A DNA stretch of 64,000 nt from Marinicellulosiphila megalodicopiae (GTDB lineage Bacteria; Pseudomonadota; Gammaproteobacteria; Pseudomonadales; Natronospirillaceae), in contig NZ_AP023087.1 in the NCBI RefSeq assembly GCF_045862395.1, positions 1,736,001-1,800,000 on the forward strand, in the 5' to 3' direction. The notes beneath the pieces were generated by a model, which had not been told where the DNA came from, made no database searches, and saw nothing but the letters and a program-made list of their open reading frames with translations. Position 1 is the stretch's first letter; every line of letters starts with the position of its first letter. The position numbers and the translations under genes were made by a program. This document shows positions 39,635 to 48,953 of the stretch, one piece after another.

Positions 39635-42583
39635 TTAGGCCAATGGTAATGAAATGGTGAATCGTGTGCCAATATTGGTGTTATTTAATGTGTCGCATAA
39701 TACAGGTGAGTGAGCACTTAAATGTCCTGAGTGTTCTTCAATAATGCCATATGCTAATGATAATCCCAACCCAGTTCCACTGCCAACTGATTTTGTAGTA
39801 AAAAATGGATCAAAAATTTGTTCAAGGTATTCAGGGATGATGCCCTCACCGTGATCTATTATGTCAATAATTACTGTGAAATCATCTGTATGAGTTTCAA
39901 TAAAAATCTTTTGTCCATCTGAGCTAGCATCCTTTGCATTATTTAATAAATTAATAAAAACTTGAGTAAGCTTTTGGCTGTCGCAAAATATATTTAAATG
40001 CAATTTGTTATTGTTAATAATTTGAATGTCAGCTTGTTTGTCAGCTAATTCCACAAAGTGAATAGATTGCTCAATAATGGTGTGAATGTCATGCTTTTGA
40101 TTGATAGATGCATTAGATTGATCATTGGAGTGAGAAAAATTTACTAATGATTGAACGATTTGATTGACTCTATTAGCTTGTTCGCGAATTTGTGAGGAAA
40201 TTAATTTTAAATCATCACTGCTCACTTCTTCGTCAGCCATGTAGTTTAATTCTTGAGCTAATGAATCTATTGCTGTAATAGGGTTGCCTATTTCATGAGC
40301 TACCCCTGCTGCTAATCGACCGATGGAAGCCAGACGTTCGTTATGAATCAGTTCTTGTTCCAACATTTGAGTGTCTGTTTGGTCTTCAACTAATATAATA
40401 GTTCCATCAAATTGGTGTTTGTTTTTTATGTTTTTATTTTTCGTTAAGCTGAGCCATTTGGGTTGACCGTTTATGTTTACTTTGCATTTTTTATTATTTT
40501 GCGAGTCAATAATGAAATCACTTAGTAATTGATCAAATGGATCGTTCAATTGCGAAACGTGATACCCCACAATATTGGAAGAAGGGATATTGCTGATAAG
40601 TGTCATTGCTTCATTCCACATAATGATTTCATTATCATCGGATATTGAGCAAACGCCTAGTGGTAAATCGATTAAGGTTTGTCTATGGTATTGACGTAAT
40701 TGATCTAATTGAGCAGCAAGGCCTGTAAATTGTTTGTTGAAGCCTTCTAAATGGCGCTCCACGAAATATAATTCTTCTTGCACAGGAAATTCTTGTTCTG
40801 TTTTATGGGGTATATGTTGCTTAATGATACTTTGAGCCGCGCTTCTTCCCATAATGCCAGAAATGTTTGTTTCTATGGTGTCTCGAAGTTTTTGAAGCGC
40901 AAAGGGTCTGAATTCACCGATATTATAATTAAGTTGTTTTAATGCGGTTTCGACTTCTCGTTCAGCAATCACTTGACCTAGAGGTTTGCTCAGTTGTTGA
41001 ATGAACTCAAGGGGGGATTGCGCTTTTAATTCTCGTTTTAATGAACGTTTAATTGTATTCGCATTGCAGGCGTTTGCCGCGTTTTTTTCGTCTTCAGTTT
41101 GTTTGGTAAAAAATGAAACTGCAATAAAAACTATTGAATTGATCGCTAAGGAAATTGTCGCACTTTTTACCCAAGCATCAGTAGTTAAAAAACGCATGGG
41201 TTTTCGAAAAATTAATTCCATTGCTTCGTTATTTAATCCTTCAAGAATTAAAGGTGCAATTGAAAATAGTATCCAAATACTCATTCCAAGACTTAATCCA
41301 GAGATAAATCCTTTTTTAGTGGCTCTTTGCCAAAACAAAATTGCAATTATGCCAGGCAAAAATTGCAGGGTACCAATAAAAGCAACAAAACCTAAGTTAG
41401 ATAAATTTTGTATATTGCCAAATAGTAAATAACTTAAATAAGCAATAAACAGTGTGAAAATAATGAGTTTTCTGCGTGTCCATAAAATCCAGTCATAAAT
41501 ATCGGTTTGATTCTTTGGTTGGTAAAATGGAAGAATAAAGTGATTAAGCATCATAGATGACATAGCAAGTACAGCAACAATTACGATGCCTGTTGAAGCT
41601 GCAAATCCGCCAGTGTATGCAATTAGATTGATTAATGGTGATTCATGACCTAACCCAAAAATTGCAAATTCTTCAAATGCCCCAGGTTGATTTCGTTTTC
41701 CGCCCCATAAAATCGGTAAAACGGTTGCTGCCATTAAAGCAATATAAATGGGCGCCACCCAAACAGCCGTTTTAAATTGAAAGCTGCCTCTGTTTTCTTT
41801 TAATCCAATTTGAAACATATGTGGCATGACAAAAGGAGCGATAAAAAACATGAGTGTCATAAGAAACCAAGGAGTGGGAGAGAGCGTTTGGAGATTATCT
41901 AAACGAAAAGCAGAACTTGAAAGCCATATATTAAGTTCACTTACCCCGCCAAAAATATGAAAAATTGCGTAATAAGATAAAAACAATAGGATGACGAGCT
42001 TTAGAATTGACTCAAACGCAATGGCAACGACCAATCCTGGATGTTTTTCAGTAGAAGATAAAGTTCGAGCACCAAACAATAAAGTAAAAATACAAATCAA
42101 AAAGCAATAACACAATGCCATCCATGAAAAGCCTGTAGTGTTCCCTGATAATAATAAAGTGGCATCAGTTACTGCTTGGATTTGCATGGTTAAAAAGGGG
42201 AGTACTGCTAATAAAATTGCGAAAGTGCTTAATAAACCTGCAATTTTAGAGCGAAAACGAAAGGCAAATAAATCCGCAATTGAGCCAAGTTTGTATGTGC
42301 GTACTATGCTTAAAATGGGTCGGTACAAAAGAGGGAAAAAAATAAAAGACAAGCAAAGTCCAATATAGGGAGCAAGGTATCCAATTCCATATCGATACGC
42401 CATCCCTGTTGATCCATAGAACATCCAAGATGAGCATAAAATACCAAATGATAATGAGAAAACTATTGGGTTTTTAGCAAGCTTTTGACTGATCCAGCCT
42501 TTTTCAACGCTGTAAGCGATAAAAAAAAGTCCTAATAAATAAATAAATGCAATCAATAATAAGGTGGTGAGGTGAATGGTCAT
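39635..42583 (-). CDS. Sensor histidine kinase with N-terminal sodium/solute symporter domain (CbrA-like)
   Basis: The 982-aa inner-membrane protein begins with an SSS/SLC5-type transporter domain of about 13 helices (residues 5-505), then a linker, a PAS domain near 640-750, a HisKA domain (GVAHEIGNPITAID, phospho-acceptor His near 760) and an HATPase domain (NLLNNAKDASSDG, EIFDPFFTTK-like, GTGLGLSLAYGI). Such kinases couple uptake or sensing of amino acids or organic acids to gene control. CbrA of Pseudomonas has the same layout and length (about 983 aa). The ligand is unknown. Confidence 0.92.
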   Translation of the reverse strand: MTIHLTTLLLIAFIYLLGLFFIAYSVEKGWISQKLAKNPIVFSLSFGILCSSWMFYGSTGMAYRYGIGYLAPYIGLCLSFIFFPLLYRPILSIVRTYKLGSIADLFAFRFRSKIAGLLSTFAILLAVLPFLTMQIQAVTDATLLLSGNTTGFSWMALCYCFLICIFTLLFGARTLSSTEKHPGLVVAIAFESILKLVILLFLSYYAIFHIFGGVSELNIWLSSSAFRLDNLQTLSPTPWFLMTLMFFIAPFVMPHMFQIGLKENRGSFQFKTAVWVAPIYIALMAATVLPILWGGKRNQPGAFEEFAIFGLGHESPLINLIAYTGGFAASTGIVIVAVLAMSSMMLNHFILPFYQPKNQTDIYDWILWTRRKLIIFTLFIAYLSYLLFGNIQNLSNLGFVAFIGTLQFLPGIIAILFWQRATKKGFISGLSLGMSIWILFSIAPLILEGLNNEAMELIFRKPMRFLTTDAWVKSATISLAINSIVFIAVSFFTKQTEDEKNAANACNANTIKRSLKRELKAQSPLEFIQQLSKPLGQVIAEREVETALKQLNYNIGEFRPFALQKLRDTIETNISGIMGRSAAQSIIKQHIPHKTEQEFPVQEELYFVERHLEGFNKQFTGLAAQLDQLRQYHRQTLIDLPLGVCSISDDNEIIMWNEAMTLISNIPSSNIVGYHVSQLNDPFDQLLSDFIIDSQNNKKCKVNINGQPKWLSLTKNKNIKNKHQFDGTIILVEDQTDTQMLEQELIHNERLASIGRLAAGVAHEIGNPITAIDSLAQELNYMADEEVSSDDLKLISSQIREQANRVNQIVQSLVNFSHSNDQSNASINQKHDIHTIIEQSIHFVELADKQADIQIINNNKLHLNIFCDSQKLTQVFINLLNNAKDASSDGQKIFIETHTDDFTVIIDIIDHGEGIIPEYLEQIFDPFFTTKSVGSGTGLGLSLAYGIIEEHSGHLSAHSPVLCDTLNNTNIGTRFTISLPLA

Positions 42584-42654
42584 AGTTTCAAAGTATTGGG
42601 ATTTAATTAAGCTTGAGTTAAGATGGTTTTTTGATTCATCAGTGAGTGTTCGTT

Positions 42655-43410
42655 ATGTCTAAGCAATTTTATACACCCCATCAAGAAAATATGGAAGGTC
42701 CAAGCCAACAAAAAGCGAAATTACCGCTGTTTATTTCATTATTGAATGTATTGATTGCCCCAAAAAAAGTTTTTTTTGCATTGATAGATAATGGATTCAG
42801 TTTTTGGTTGCCATTATTAATGCTGCTTGCATTTAATTTTGGATTTTTATTCATCTATTTTGATACTGTTGCGCCTGTAGAATTTTTAACCGATTTAATG
42901 AAAACGTCACCAGATCTAGACTCCACTGGGAATTTTGATGTATTGCTGGTGAATTTCGAATTTGTTAAATACCTTTTTATATTTATGTATAGCGCGGCAT
43001 TGATTATTTCTTTTTTACTTAGTGCCTGGGTGTTTTATATTATTTCTAATATTGTAAGTTATAAAAATATTAGTTTTGTCAGTTGGTTGGCTTGTGTTAG
43101 TTGGGCAAATTTACCTATGGTGATTGCATCAATAGTGCAAATTGGGTTGTTTTATGGTTATGGCGCAAATGACAGGTTTTTTTCAATTGATGATTTGAAA
43201 GTGCCAAATTTAAACAGTTTGATTGTGCATTTAGAAGTGACGGATTTGGGCTATGATTTATTAATGAAAATTCAGCCATTTTACATTTGGGTTCTTTTTT
43301 TGAGTGTGTTTGGATTTAAGCAAATGACCCAGTCCAATTGGCTTAAAAGCTCGTTACCTGTTATTGCTGTGATCGCTGTAACATTTGGTCTGTCCGTAAT
43401 AATTGGTTGA
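42655..43410 (+). CDS. YIP1-family membrane protein
   Basis: The protein of about 251 aa has five membrane helices (roughly residues 45-67, 110-138, 150-172, 205-225, 233-250). It shows the Yip1-type pattern: a start with LLNVLIAPKKVFFAL and a helix with SAWVFYIISNIVSYKNISF. Function in bacteria is unknown. The start is the ATG at 42655; an in-frame GTG at 42646 is less likely. It is divergent from the sensor kinase gene. Confidence 0.7.
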   Translation: MSKQFYTPHQENMEGPSQQKAKLPLFISLLNVLIAPKKVFFALIDNGFSFWLPLLMLLAFNFGFLFIYFDTVAPVEFLTDLMKTSPDLDSTGNFDVLLVNFEFVKYLFIFMYSAALIISFLLSAWVFYIISNIVSYKNISFVSWLACVSWANLPMVIASIVQIGLFYGYGANDRFFSIDDLKVPNLNSLIVHLEVTDLGYDLLMKIQPFYIWVLFLSVFGFKQMTQSNWLKSSLPVIAVIAVTFGLSVIIG

Positions 43411-43428
43411 TGCGCCTGTAAAATTGAA

Positions 43429-43722
43429 ATGAAAGAAAACACAATCTTAAAACAAGACTCGCAAAAAACATGGTTTGTGTATTTGTTATATTGCGCTGAT
43501 CAAAGTTTGTACTGCGGTATAACCACAGATTTAAATCGTCGCTTAAATGAGCATAATAGTGATAATGTCAAAGCAGCCAAATACACACGAGCCAGAAGGC
43601 CTATTACTTTGGCATTCAACCTTGAGTGTAAAAATCGATCTGAAGCTTCAAAGCAAGAATATCGAATAAAAAAGCTGACGCGCAAACAAAAGTTGGAATT
43701 GATTGCACAAAACACAGTATAA
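43429..43722 (+). CDS. GIY-YIG domain protein, YhbQ/UPF0213 family
   Basis: The 97-aa single-domain GIY-YIG protein has VYLLYCADQSLYCGITTDLNRRLNEHN, in which Y-x(10-12)-YCG and the downstream Arg and Glu (RSEASKQEYRIKKL) are the catalytic positions. The family is small and nuclease-like; its role is unclear, though structure-specific DNA cleavage is expected. It lies between the YIP1 and glycosyltransferase genes. Confidence 0.9.
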   Translation: MKENTILKQDSQKTWFVYLLYCADQSLYCGITTDLNRRLNEHNSDNVKAAKYTRARRPITLAFNLECKNRSEASKQEYRIKKLTRKQKLELIAQNTV

Positions 43723-43747
43723 TCTCGCAATTTTTTGAGGCAATAAT

Positions 43748-44833
43748 ATGGCAGAGTCAATGGCAAAGCTGCCAAAGCGAACATTTGAAATTGAACAAAC
43801 TGAATTGATATTGGGTAATTCCAACTCAAACTTTTCAGGTGTGACGTCTACAATGTTGCAAAATCTGCCTTATCAATTAAAACATATGAATGTCATGGTG
43901 ATGGGAAAGCATCACATTGACAATGCCGAATATATATTAACATTTTGGCAGGCAGTTAAATTGTGTTTTACTTTTCCTGAAAATGGCAAAAATAGAATAT
44001 TCCATGCTCGAAGAAATAATGAAATGATTCAGGCATTAGTTCTCAAATATGTATTTTTTGCCAAAATTAAAATTGTATTTACCTCTACAGCCCAACGACA
44101 TCATTCAAAATTTACCCGTTTGTTAATGAATAAAATGGATGCAATTATTTCTACATGTACCATGGCAGCACAGTATTTAAGAAATAAACCCGATATGATA
44201 ATTGCACATGGAATTCAGACTGAAGTTTATTGCCCAGTACAAAATAAGCGACAGATTTTTGAACAATTTAATATTAAAACCTCCCACTGCGTAGGAATAT
44301 TCGGTCGAGTGAGGTCTCAAAAAGGGGTCGATTTATTTGTTGATGCGCATTTAGAAGTTTTAAAAACAAATAAACATATCACCGCGATCATTTGTGGAGC
44401 TATATTGCCAAGTGAAATGACTTTTGTTGAAGAATTAGAACACAAAATTAAACAACACAATTTACAGGATCGAATTGTATTTTTAGGTGAACAACCATTT
44501 GAAAGCATTCCTAAAATAATCGCTTCCATGGATTTGGTGTGTGCTTTAAGTGTTAATGAAGGTTTTGGTTTGACTGTATTAGAGGCGTTAAGCTCTCAAG
44601 TTCCTGTTGTTGCAACTAACGCAGGTGCTTGGAAAGATATAATCGTGGAAGAAAAAAATGGATTTGTTGTAGATGTGGGTAGTGCATCACAATTGATAGA
44701 AAAATTAGAATACTGTTATTCGAACCTGAATCAATTAAAAAGTATGGGTGAGCATGGAAGGGCACACATTTTACAAAATTACAAAGTTGAACATGAAGCT
44801 AAGTCTTTATGTGATTTTTTTAGAGGGCTATAA
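43748..44833 (+). CDS. Glycosyltransferase family 4 protein
   Basis: The 361-aa cytoplasmic GT-B glycosyltransferase has a C-terminal donor-binding region with GIFGRVRSQKGVDLFVDA, VFLGEQPF and the E-x7-E motif NEGFGLTVLEALSSQ, followed by VPVVATNAGAW. It probably adds a sugar during LPS core or capsule synthesis. It is followed within 5 bp by a Kdo-transferase-like gene and then an O-antigen-ligase-like gene, forming a surface polysaccharide unit. Confidence 0.9.
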   Translation: MAESMAKLPKRTFEIEQTELILGNSNSNFSGVTSTMLQNLPYQLKHMNVMVMGKHHIDNAEYILTFWQAVKLCFTFPENGKNRIFHARRNNEMIQALVLKYVFFAKIKIVFTSTAQRHHSKFTRLLMNKMDAIISTCTMAAQYLRNKPDMIIAHGIQTEVYCPVQNKRQIFEQFNIKTSHCVGIFGRVRSQKGVDLFVDAHLEVLKTNKHITAIICGAILPSEMTFVEELEHKIKQHNLQDRIVFLGEQPFESIPKIIASMDLVCALSVNEGFGLTVLEALSSQVPVVATNAGAWKDIIVEEKNGFVVDVGSASQLIEKLEYCYSNLNQLKSMGEHGRAHILQNYKVEHEAKSLCDFFRGL

Positions 44834-44838
44834 CAAGT

Positions 44839-46017
44839 ATGAAAAAGTATTTTTGTGTGTCGCGTAGTTTAATTGCACCTGTAGTGAGTAATTCTGAAGA
44901 ATATTATATTTGTCAGTCTAAATTACGATTTGTGTTTGGGTTTTATATCAAACAAGCCAATTTGTTTTTATTTATTAAACAATACCTTTCTATTTTTCTA
45001 AGTAACGACAGTCAATATGATTACTTGTTTAAAACCAATTATATTCGAAGAAAAATGCGTTTTCCTGCATTTAAAAATATTGAATTCATCCATGGATTCT
45101 TTTTAAGAGCCAAGCGAGCAGAAAGGTATTTTTATGATTTGTATTTTAGATCAGAATTGCAAACTTCAAATTGTTCTACGGTATTAATTTGGAATGGCTC
45201 GCCAAGTCCATCGTCAATTTTAAAAGAAATTGCTCTATCACTAAATTTAGAATGTTTTTTTTGGGAATTGGGCTACTTTCCAGGAACGGTTCAAATTGAT
45301 CCTAATGGTGTGAATTATGAAAACTCATTACCAAGAAATCCTGATTTCTATTTCAAAAATAAGGCTAAATTGAATCAATATGAACGTCCTGAAATTATAG
45401 GAATACGAGAGTCAAAGAAAAAATTAGAAGGTGAGATAGAATTGCCTAATCAATATATTTTCGTACCTTTTCAAGTGCCAAGTGATTCTCAAATATTGGA
45501 TTATTCTAATTGGATCAAAGATATGGAACATCTATATCAGGTTATTTTCGAACTTGCCTGTGCTTTTGATCATTTAAATTTTGTTATTAAAGAGCATCCT
45601 AGTTATAAAATTTCCATTATCGAAAAAGTGAAAAAACATAAACGAATACTATTTGCAAATAGTAATAAAACACCGGATCTATTGGCGCATTGCGATTATG
45701 TGATAACGGTTAATTCAACTGTCGGTATTGAGGCGCTAGTTTACAATAAACCAGTTATTACACTAGGTAGTGCTTGTTATAATATCCAAGGATTGGTTGA
45801 AAATTGTAGTAACATGGATCAGCTGAATTTCGCTGTTTCAAATTTCGATGTAAATAATTTTGATAATGAGTTAAGGGATGTATTTTTGAAGTATTTGAAA
45901 CATGTTTTTTTAGTGCCATTAAGTATTAAAAGTGGCCATTTTAATGAGATTGATATTACAAATGTTGGAAGAAGATTAAAAGATAGTGATGCTAACTCGG
46001 AATTTATTTATGACTAA
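44839..46017 (+). CDS. Capsule/LPS Kdo-transferase-like protein (KpsS/KpsC family)
   Basis: The 392-aa protein shows the Capsule_synth (PF05159-type) pattern: FFWELGYFPGTVQIDPNGVNYENSLPR-like core near residues 135-165, then PFQVPSDSQI, VIKEHPSY, and DYVITVNSTVGIEALVYNKPVITLG. Members transfer Kdo in capsule or LPS synthesis. It starts 5 bp after the GT4 gene. The 3' end overlaps the start of the ligase gene by 8 bp. Confidence 0.8.
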   Translation: MKKYFCVSRSLIAPVVSNSEEYYICQSKLRFVFGFYIKQANLFLFIKQYLSIFLSNDSQYDYLFKTNYIRRKMRFPAFKNIEFIHGFFLRAKRAERYFYDLYFRSELQTSNCSTVLIWNGSPSPSSILKEIALSLNLECFFWELGYFPGTVQIDPNGVNYENSLPRNPDFYFKNKAKLNQYERPEIIGIRESKKKLEGEIELPNQYIFVPFQVPSDSQILDYSNWIKDMEHLYQVIFELACAFDHLNFVIKEHPSYKISIIEKVKKHKRILFANSNKTPDLLAHCDYVITVNSTVGIEALVYNKPVITLGSACYNIQGLVENCSNMDQLNFAVSNFDVNNFDNELRDVFLKYLKHVFLVPLSIKSGHFNEIDITNVGRRLKDSDANSEFIYD

Positions 46018-47251
46018 TATTAAAAAATACTTAAATTCTAAATTTATTTTTCTAAGTATCAATGTTCTTGTTTTGGCCGTTTTTTTTATATTGGTTCCAT
46101 GGGTAAATCATGTTTTTGCTGCACCGGTAATTTTATTTGCGTTGTTATTATTTGTTTCTTTGTTTGATAAAAAAAATAAACGTCCACTGATAGATTGGGA
46201 ACGTTGGTTGCTGGTGTTGTTGGTATTATTTTTCGTGTCACAATTTATTACCAAATATTTTATTGATGGGTATCGTAATCCTGCCAGTTTCGAACAATCA
46301 TTTCGTTTTTTTATTGGGGCATTGGCGTATTTGTATTATCGAAAATATCCTATTAATTGGAATGTGCTAGCACCTCTTGTTGCTATTGGATGTATTTCTG
46401 CGGGAATACAGGCTATTGAGGCTCCAGCACATCGATTAGTAAGTGTGATGCCTGCAATAAAATATGGAACTTACAGTGCATTGATTTCAGTTTTAATGTT
46501 TTATGCAGCCCTTCATGCAATAGCATCGCCTGGAAAAATCCACAAAATTAAAGCAGTGATTTATTTTATATGTATGATTGTTGCTGCTTATGTCAATGTG
46601 CGTGCTGAAAGTAAAATGCCAGTCCTTGCAATGTTTTTTGGTTATATGGCAGTTCTAATAATATTTATTATTCCTTTAATTAAAGTCTTAGGTTGGAAAA
46701 TTATTAGTGCATTATTGGTTGTGTTCATTAGCCTAATTGCTGTCAGTGGCATGTTTATTATGAAAAATAATATAGGTAAGCGTTTCAATAATGCGGTAGT
46801 GAATTTTAATAATTACGAATTCGGTAAAAAATCTACAGCATCCACTTCCTTGCGTTTAGATATGTGGTCAATCGCAAAATTACATGCGACAGATTCAATT
46901 ATTTTAGGTAATGGTCAAACTGGTGTTCAAAGGCTTTACAAAAAATATTCTGACGAAAAAATGGTCAGTCCATCCTTGAAGCGATTTCAGCATATGCATA
47001 ATGATTACATTGATATTTATATGAAAAGCGGATTATTTGGGTTGATGGTATTATTAGGGCTTTATTTTGTATTATTAAAAGTCAGTCTTCAATATCAATC
47101 GATGCCAATATTTTTATTTGTATTGATTAATATGCTCTGTGGTTTAACGGATATTACATTCTCACATATGATTTCTATTACAGTGTTTTTGACTTTTTTA
47201 ATCTTATTGTTGCCTAATCTTTCAGCTGAAAAAAGTCGATCTCTTAATTAA
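46010..47251 (+). CDS. O-antigen ligase family membrane protein
   Basis: The protein of about 413 aa has roughly 10-11 membrane helices and the Wzy_C/WaaL large periplasmic loop with RLDMWSIAKLHATDSIILGNGQTG and the histidine motif MHNDYIDIYMKSGLFGL. Ligases join O-antigen or other polymers to lipid A-core; a Wzy polymerase role cannot be excluded. The start at 46010 has CGGA eight bases upstream; GTG/ATG codons at 45986 and 45989 are in frame but lie deeper in the previous gene. The stop overlaps the convergent queG by 8 bp. Confidence 0.85.
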   Translation: MTNIKKYLNSKFIFLSINVLVLAVFFILVPWVNHVFAAPVILFALLLFVSLFDKKNKRPLIDWERWLLVLLVLFFVSQFITKYFIDGYRNPASFEQSFRFFIGALAYLYYRKYPINWNVLAPLVAIGCISAGIQAIEAPAHRLVSVMPAIKYGTYSALISVLMFYAALHAIASPGKIHKIKAVIYFICMIVAAYVNVRAESKMPVLAMFFGYMAVLIIFIIPLIKVLGWKIISALLVVFISLIAVSGMFIMKNNIGKRFNNAVVNFNNYEFGKKSTASTSLRLDMWSIAKLHATDSIILGNGQTGVQRLYKKYSDEKMVSPSLKRFQHMHNDYIDIYMKSGLFGLMVLLGLYFVLLKVSLQYQSMPIFLFVLINMLCGLTDITFSHMISITVFLTFLILLLPNLSAEKSRSLN

Positions 47252-48344
47252 TTAAAATTGGACGTTTTAGTTGTTGCTGTTCAATCGCCCACAAGATATG
47301 TTCGTCCACCATGTTTGAAGTATTTCCTAAGTGATCATTTAATGCTTGAATGATCACTTGGCTAAATGGTGCGTTACCCAGCGCAATGGCAATATTACGT
47401 TGCCAGTTTTCAAACCCTGTTCGTCTTATGGCAGAGCCTTCTGTATTTTTTAAAAAGGTCGGTTCGTCCCAATCAAATAAATCTAATAAATCCAATTGAT
47501 CTAAATCATGGCGTGGCCAAAAATCCGTTTCGTTTGTGGTTGGGCTGAATTTTGTCCAAGGGCAGAATATCTGACAGTCATCGCACCCGTAAATTCGATT
47601 ACCCATTTTACTGCGCAACTCAATTGGGATACTGCCTTTGTGCTCAATAGTTAAATAGCTGATGCATTTTTTTGCATCCATTACCCAAGGCGATACAAAT
47701 GCATCGGTCGGACAAACATCCAAACATGCGGTGCAACTTCCACAGTGATTGTTTTTTTGTTCAGCATCGATTTCTAACGGCAAATTAATAAATAATTCAC
47801 CCAAAAAAAACCAGCTTCCTGCTTTTTCGTTCAAAATTAATGTGTTTTTACCAATCCAACCTAAGCCTGCTTTTTTAGCAATAGGGCGCTCAAGTACCGG
47901 TGCAGAATCCACAAACGCACGATAATCCAATGTGCCACTTAGCGACTCGATGAATTTACCCAGCAGTGTGATCTTTTTGCGCATCATTTTGTGATAGTCG
48001 CGACCCAGTGCGTAACGAGCAATGTAGCCTCGGTTTTTGTCAGCAAGCGCGGTTTTGAGTTCGACATCAGGCAGATAATTTAAACGTACACTGATGATTC
48101 GACAGGTGTTAGGGTGTAATTCAGCCGGTGCAAAGCGTTTGTCTAGGTTGTTTTCTAGATATTGCATGCCACCTTGATAACCTTTTTGTAACCAAGATTC
48201 GTAATTTTGTTGGTAATCACTCACATCCGTATCGGTGATTTTTATGTCCGCAAAACCAAGCGATAGACCATGTTCAATGACCTGTGCTTTTATTTGAAGT
48301 AATTGATCGCTGTTTAATGTTGGAAATTGCGCTAAGTCGTTCAT
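47244..48344 (-). CDS. queG: Epoxyqueuosine reductase
   Basis: QueG reduces epoxyqueuosine to queuosine in the tRNA anticodon, using cobalamin and two 4Fe-4S clusters. The 366-aa protein shows the N-terminal substrate/cobalamin region (YARGRDYH-like ARYALGRDYHKMMRKK), the first cluster CGSCTACLDVCPTDAF and the second CDDCQIFCPW. It is divergent from tsaE, as in many gammaproteobacteria, but nnrE, which usually sits between, is absent. Confidence 0.95.
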   Translation of the reverse strand: MNDLAQFPTLNSDQLLQIKAQVIEHGLSLGFADIKITDTDVSDYQQNYESWLQKGYQGGMQYLENNLDKRFAPAELHPNTCRIISVRLNYLPDVELKTALADKNRGYIARYALGRDYHKMMRKKITLLGKFIESLSGTLDYRAFVDSAPVLERPIAKKAGLGWIGKNTLILNEKAGSWFFLGELFINLPLEIDAEQKNNHCGSCTACLDVCPTDAFVSPWVMDAKKCISYLTIEHKGSIPIELRSKMGNRIYGCDDCQIFCPWTKFSPTTNETDFWPRHDLDQLDLLDLFDWDEPTFLKNTEGSAIRRTGFENWQRNIAIALGNAPFSQVIIQALNDHLGNTSNMVDEHILWAIEQQQLKRPILIN

Positions 48345-48431
48345 TTTTCAGGCTTATTTATCGGTAAAGTAAATGATACACTTACGCGCTTGATTAACAC
48401 AATTTAGTTTCGTATTTTAAGAGCACCCTTT

Positions 48432-48953
48432 ATGAGTAGTTTACCTGTTAGTTTGACCTTAATTGCAAAAGATGAGCAAGTGATGACTCACATAGCACAG
48501 GCCTTGGCTAAGTTTATGCCAAGTAAAGCCATTGTGTTTTTAGATGCAGATTTGGGCATGGGTAAAAGTTTTCTAACTCGTGAGATTATTCGCAGTTTTG
48601 GCTATTCAGGTGCCATTAAGAGTCCAACCTATACATTAGTTGAGCCGTATCATGGTGAAAAACAAAACGTATTGCACTTTGATTTGTATCGATTAAGTGA
48701 CCCCGAAGAGCTTGAATTTATTGGTATTTGGGATTATTTGTCAGAAGATGCAATCAGTTTTATTGAATGGCCAGACAAAGCAACAGGTGTATTGCCAAAG
48801 GCTGATTTGTTAATCGAGATAACGGATTATGAAGCAGGCAGGCAGTTAGTGTTCACCGCGCAAACTGAACAAATGCAACAAACATTGGAACAAACAAGAC
48901 AATGGTTATCTAAACATAAAGATGTAATTCACTTAACAACGGATTTTAAATAA
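48432..48953 (+). CDS. tsaE: tRNA threonylcarbamoyladenosine synthesis ATPase TsaE
   Basis: TsaE is the ATPase that resets the TsaBD complex during t6A37 formation on ANN-decoding tRNAs. The 173-aa protein has a Walker A at FLDADLGMGKSFL, SPTYTLVEPY, HFDLYRL and FIEWPDKA. Its stop overlaps the next gene's ATG by 1 bp (48953), so the amidase is translationally coupled. Confidence 0.95.
   Translation: MSSLPVSLTLIAKDEQVMTHIAQALAKFMPSKAIVFLDADLGMGKSFLTREIIRSFGYSGAIKSPTYTLVEPYHGEKQNVLHFDLYRLSDPEELEFIGIWDYLSEDAISFIEWPDKATGVLPKADLLIEITDYEAGRQLVFTAQTEQMQQTLEQTRQWLSKHKDVIHLTTDFK

Noticed and set aside
45986..46009. Earlier start for the O-antigen ligase gene
   Set aside because: GTG/ATG codons at 45986 and 45989 lie deeper inside the previous gene; the ATG at 46010 has a better ribosome site.
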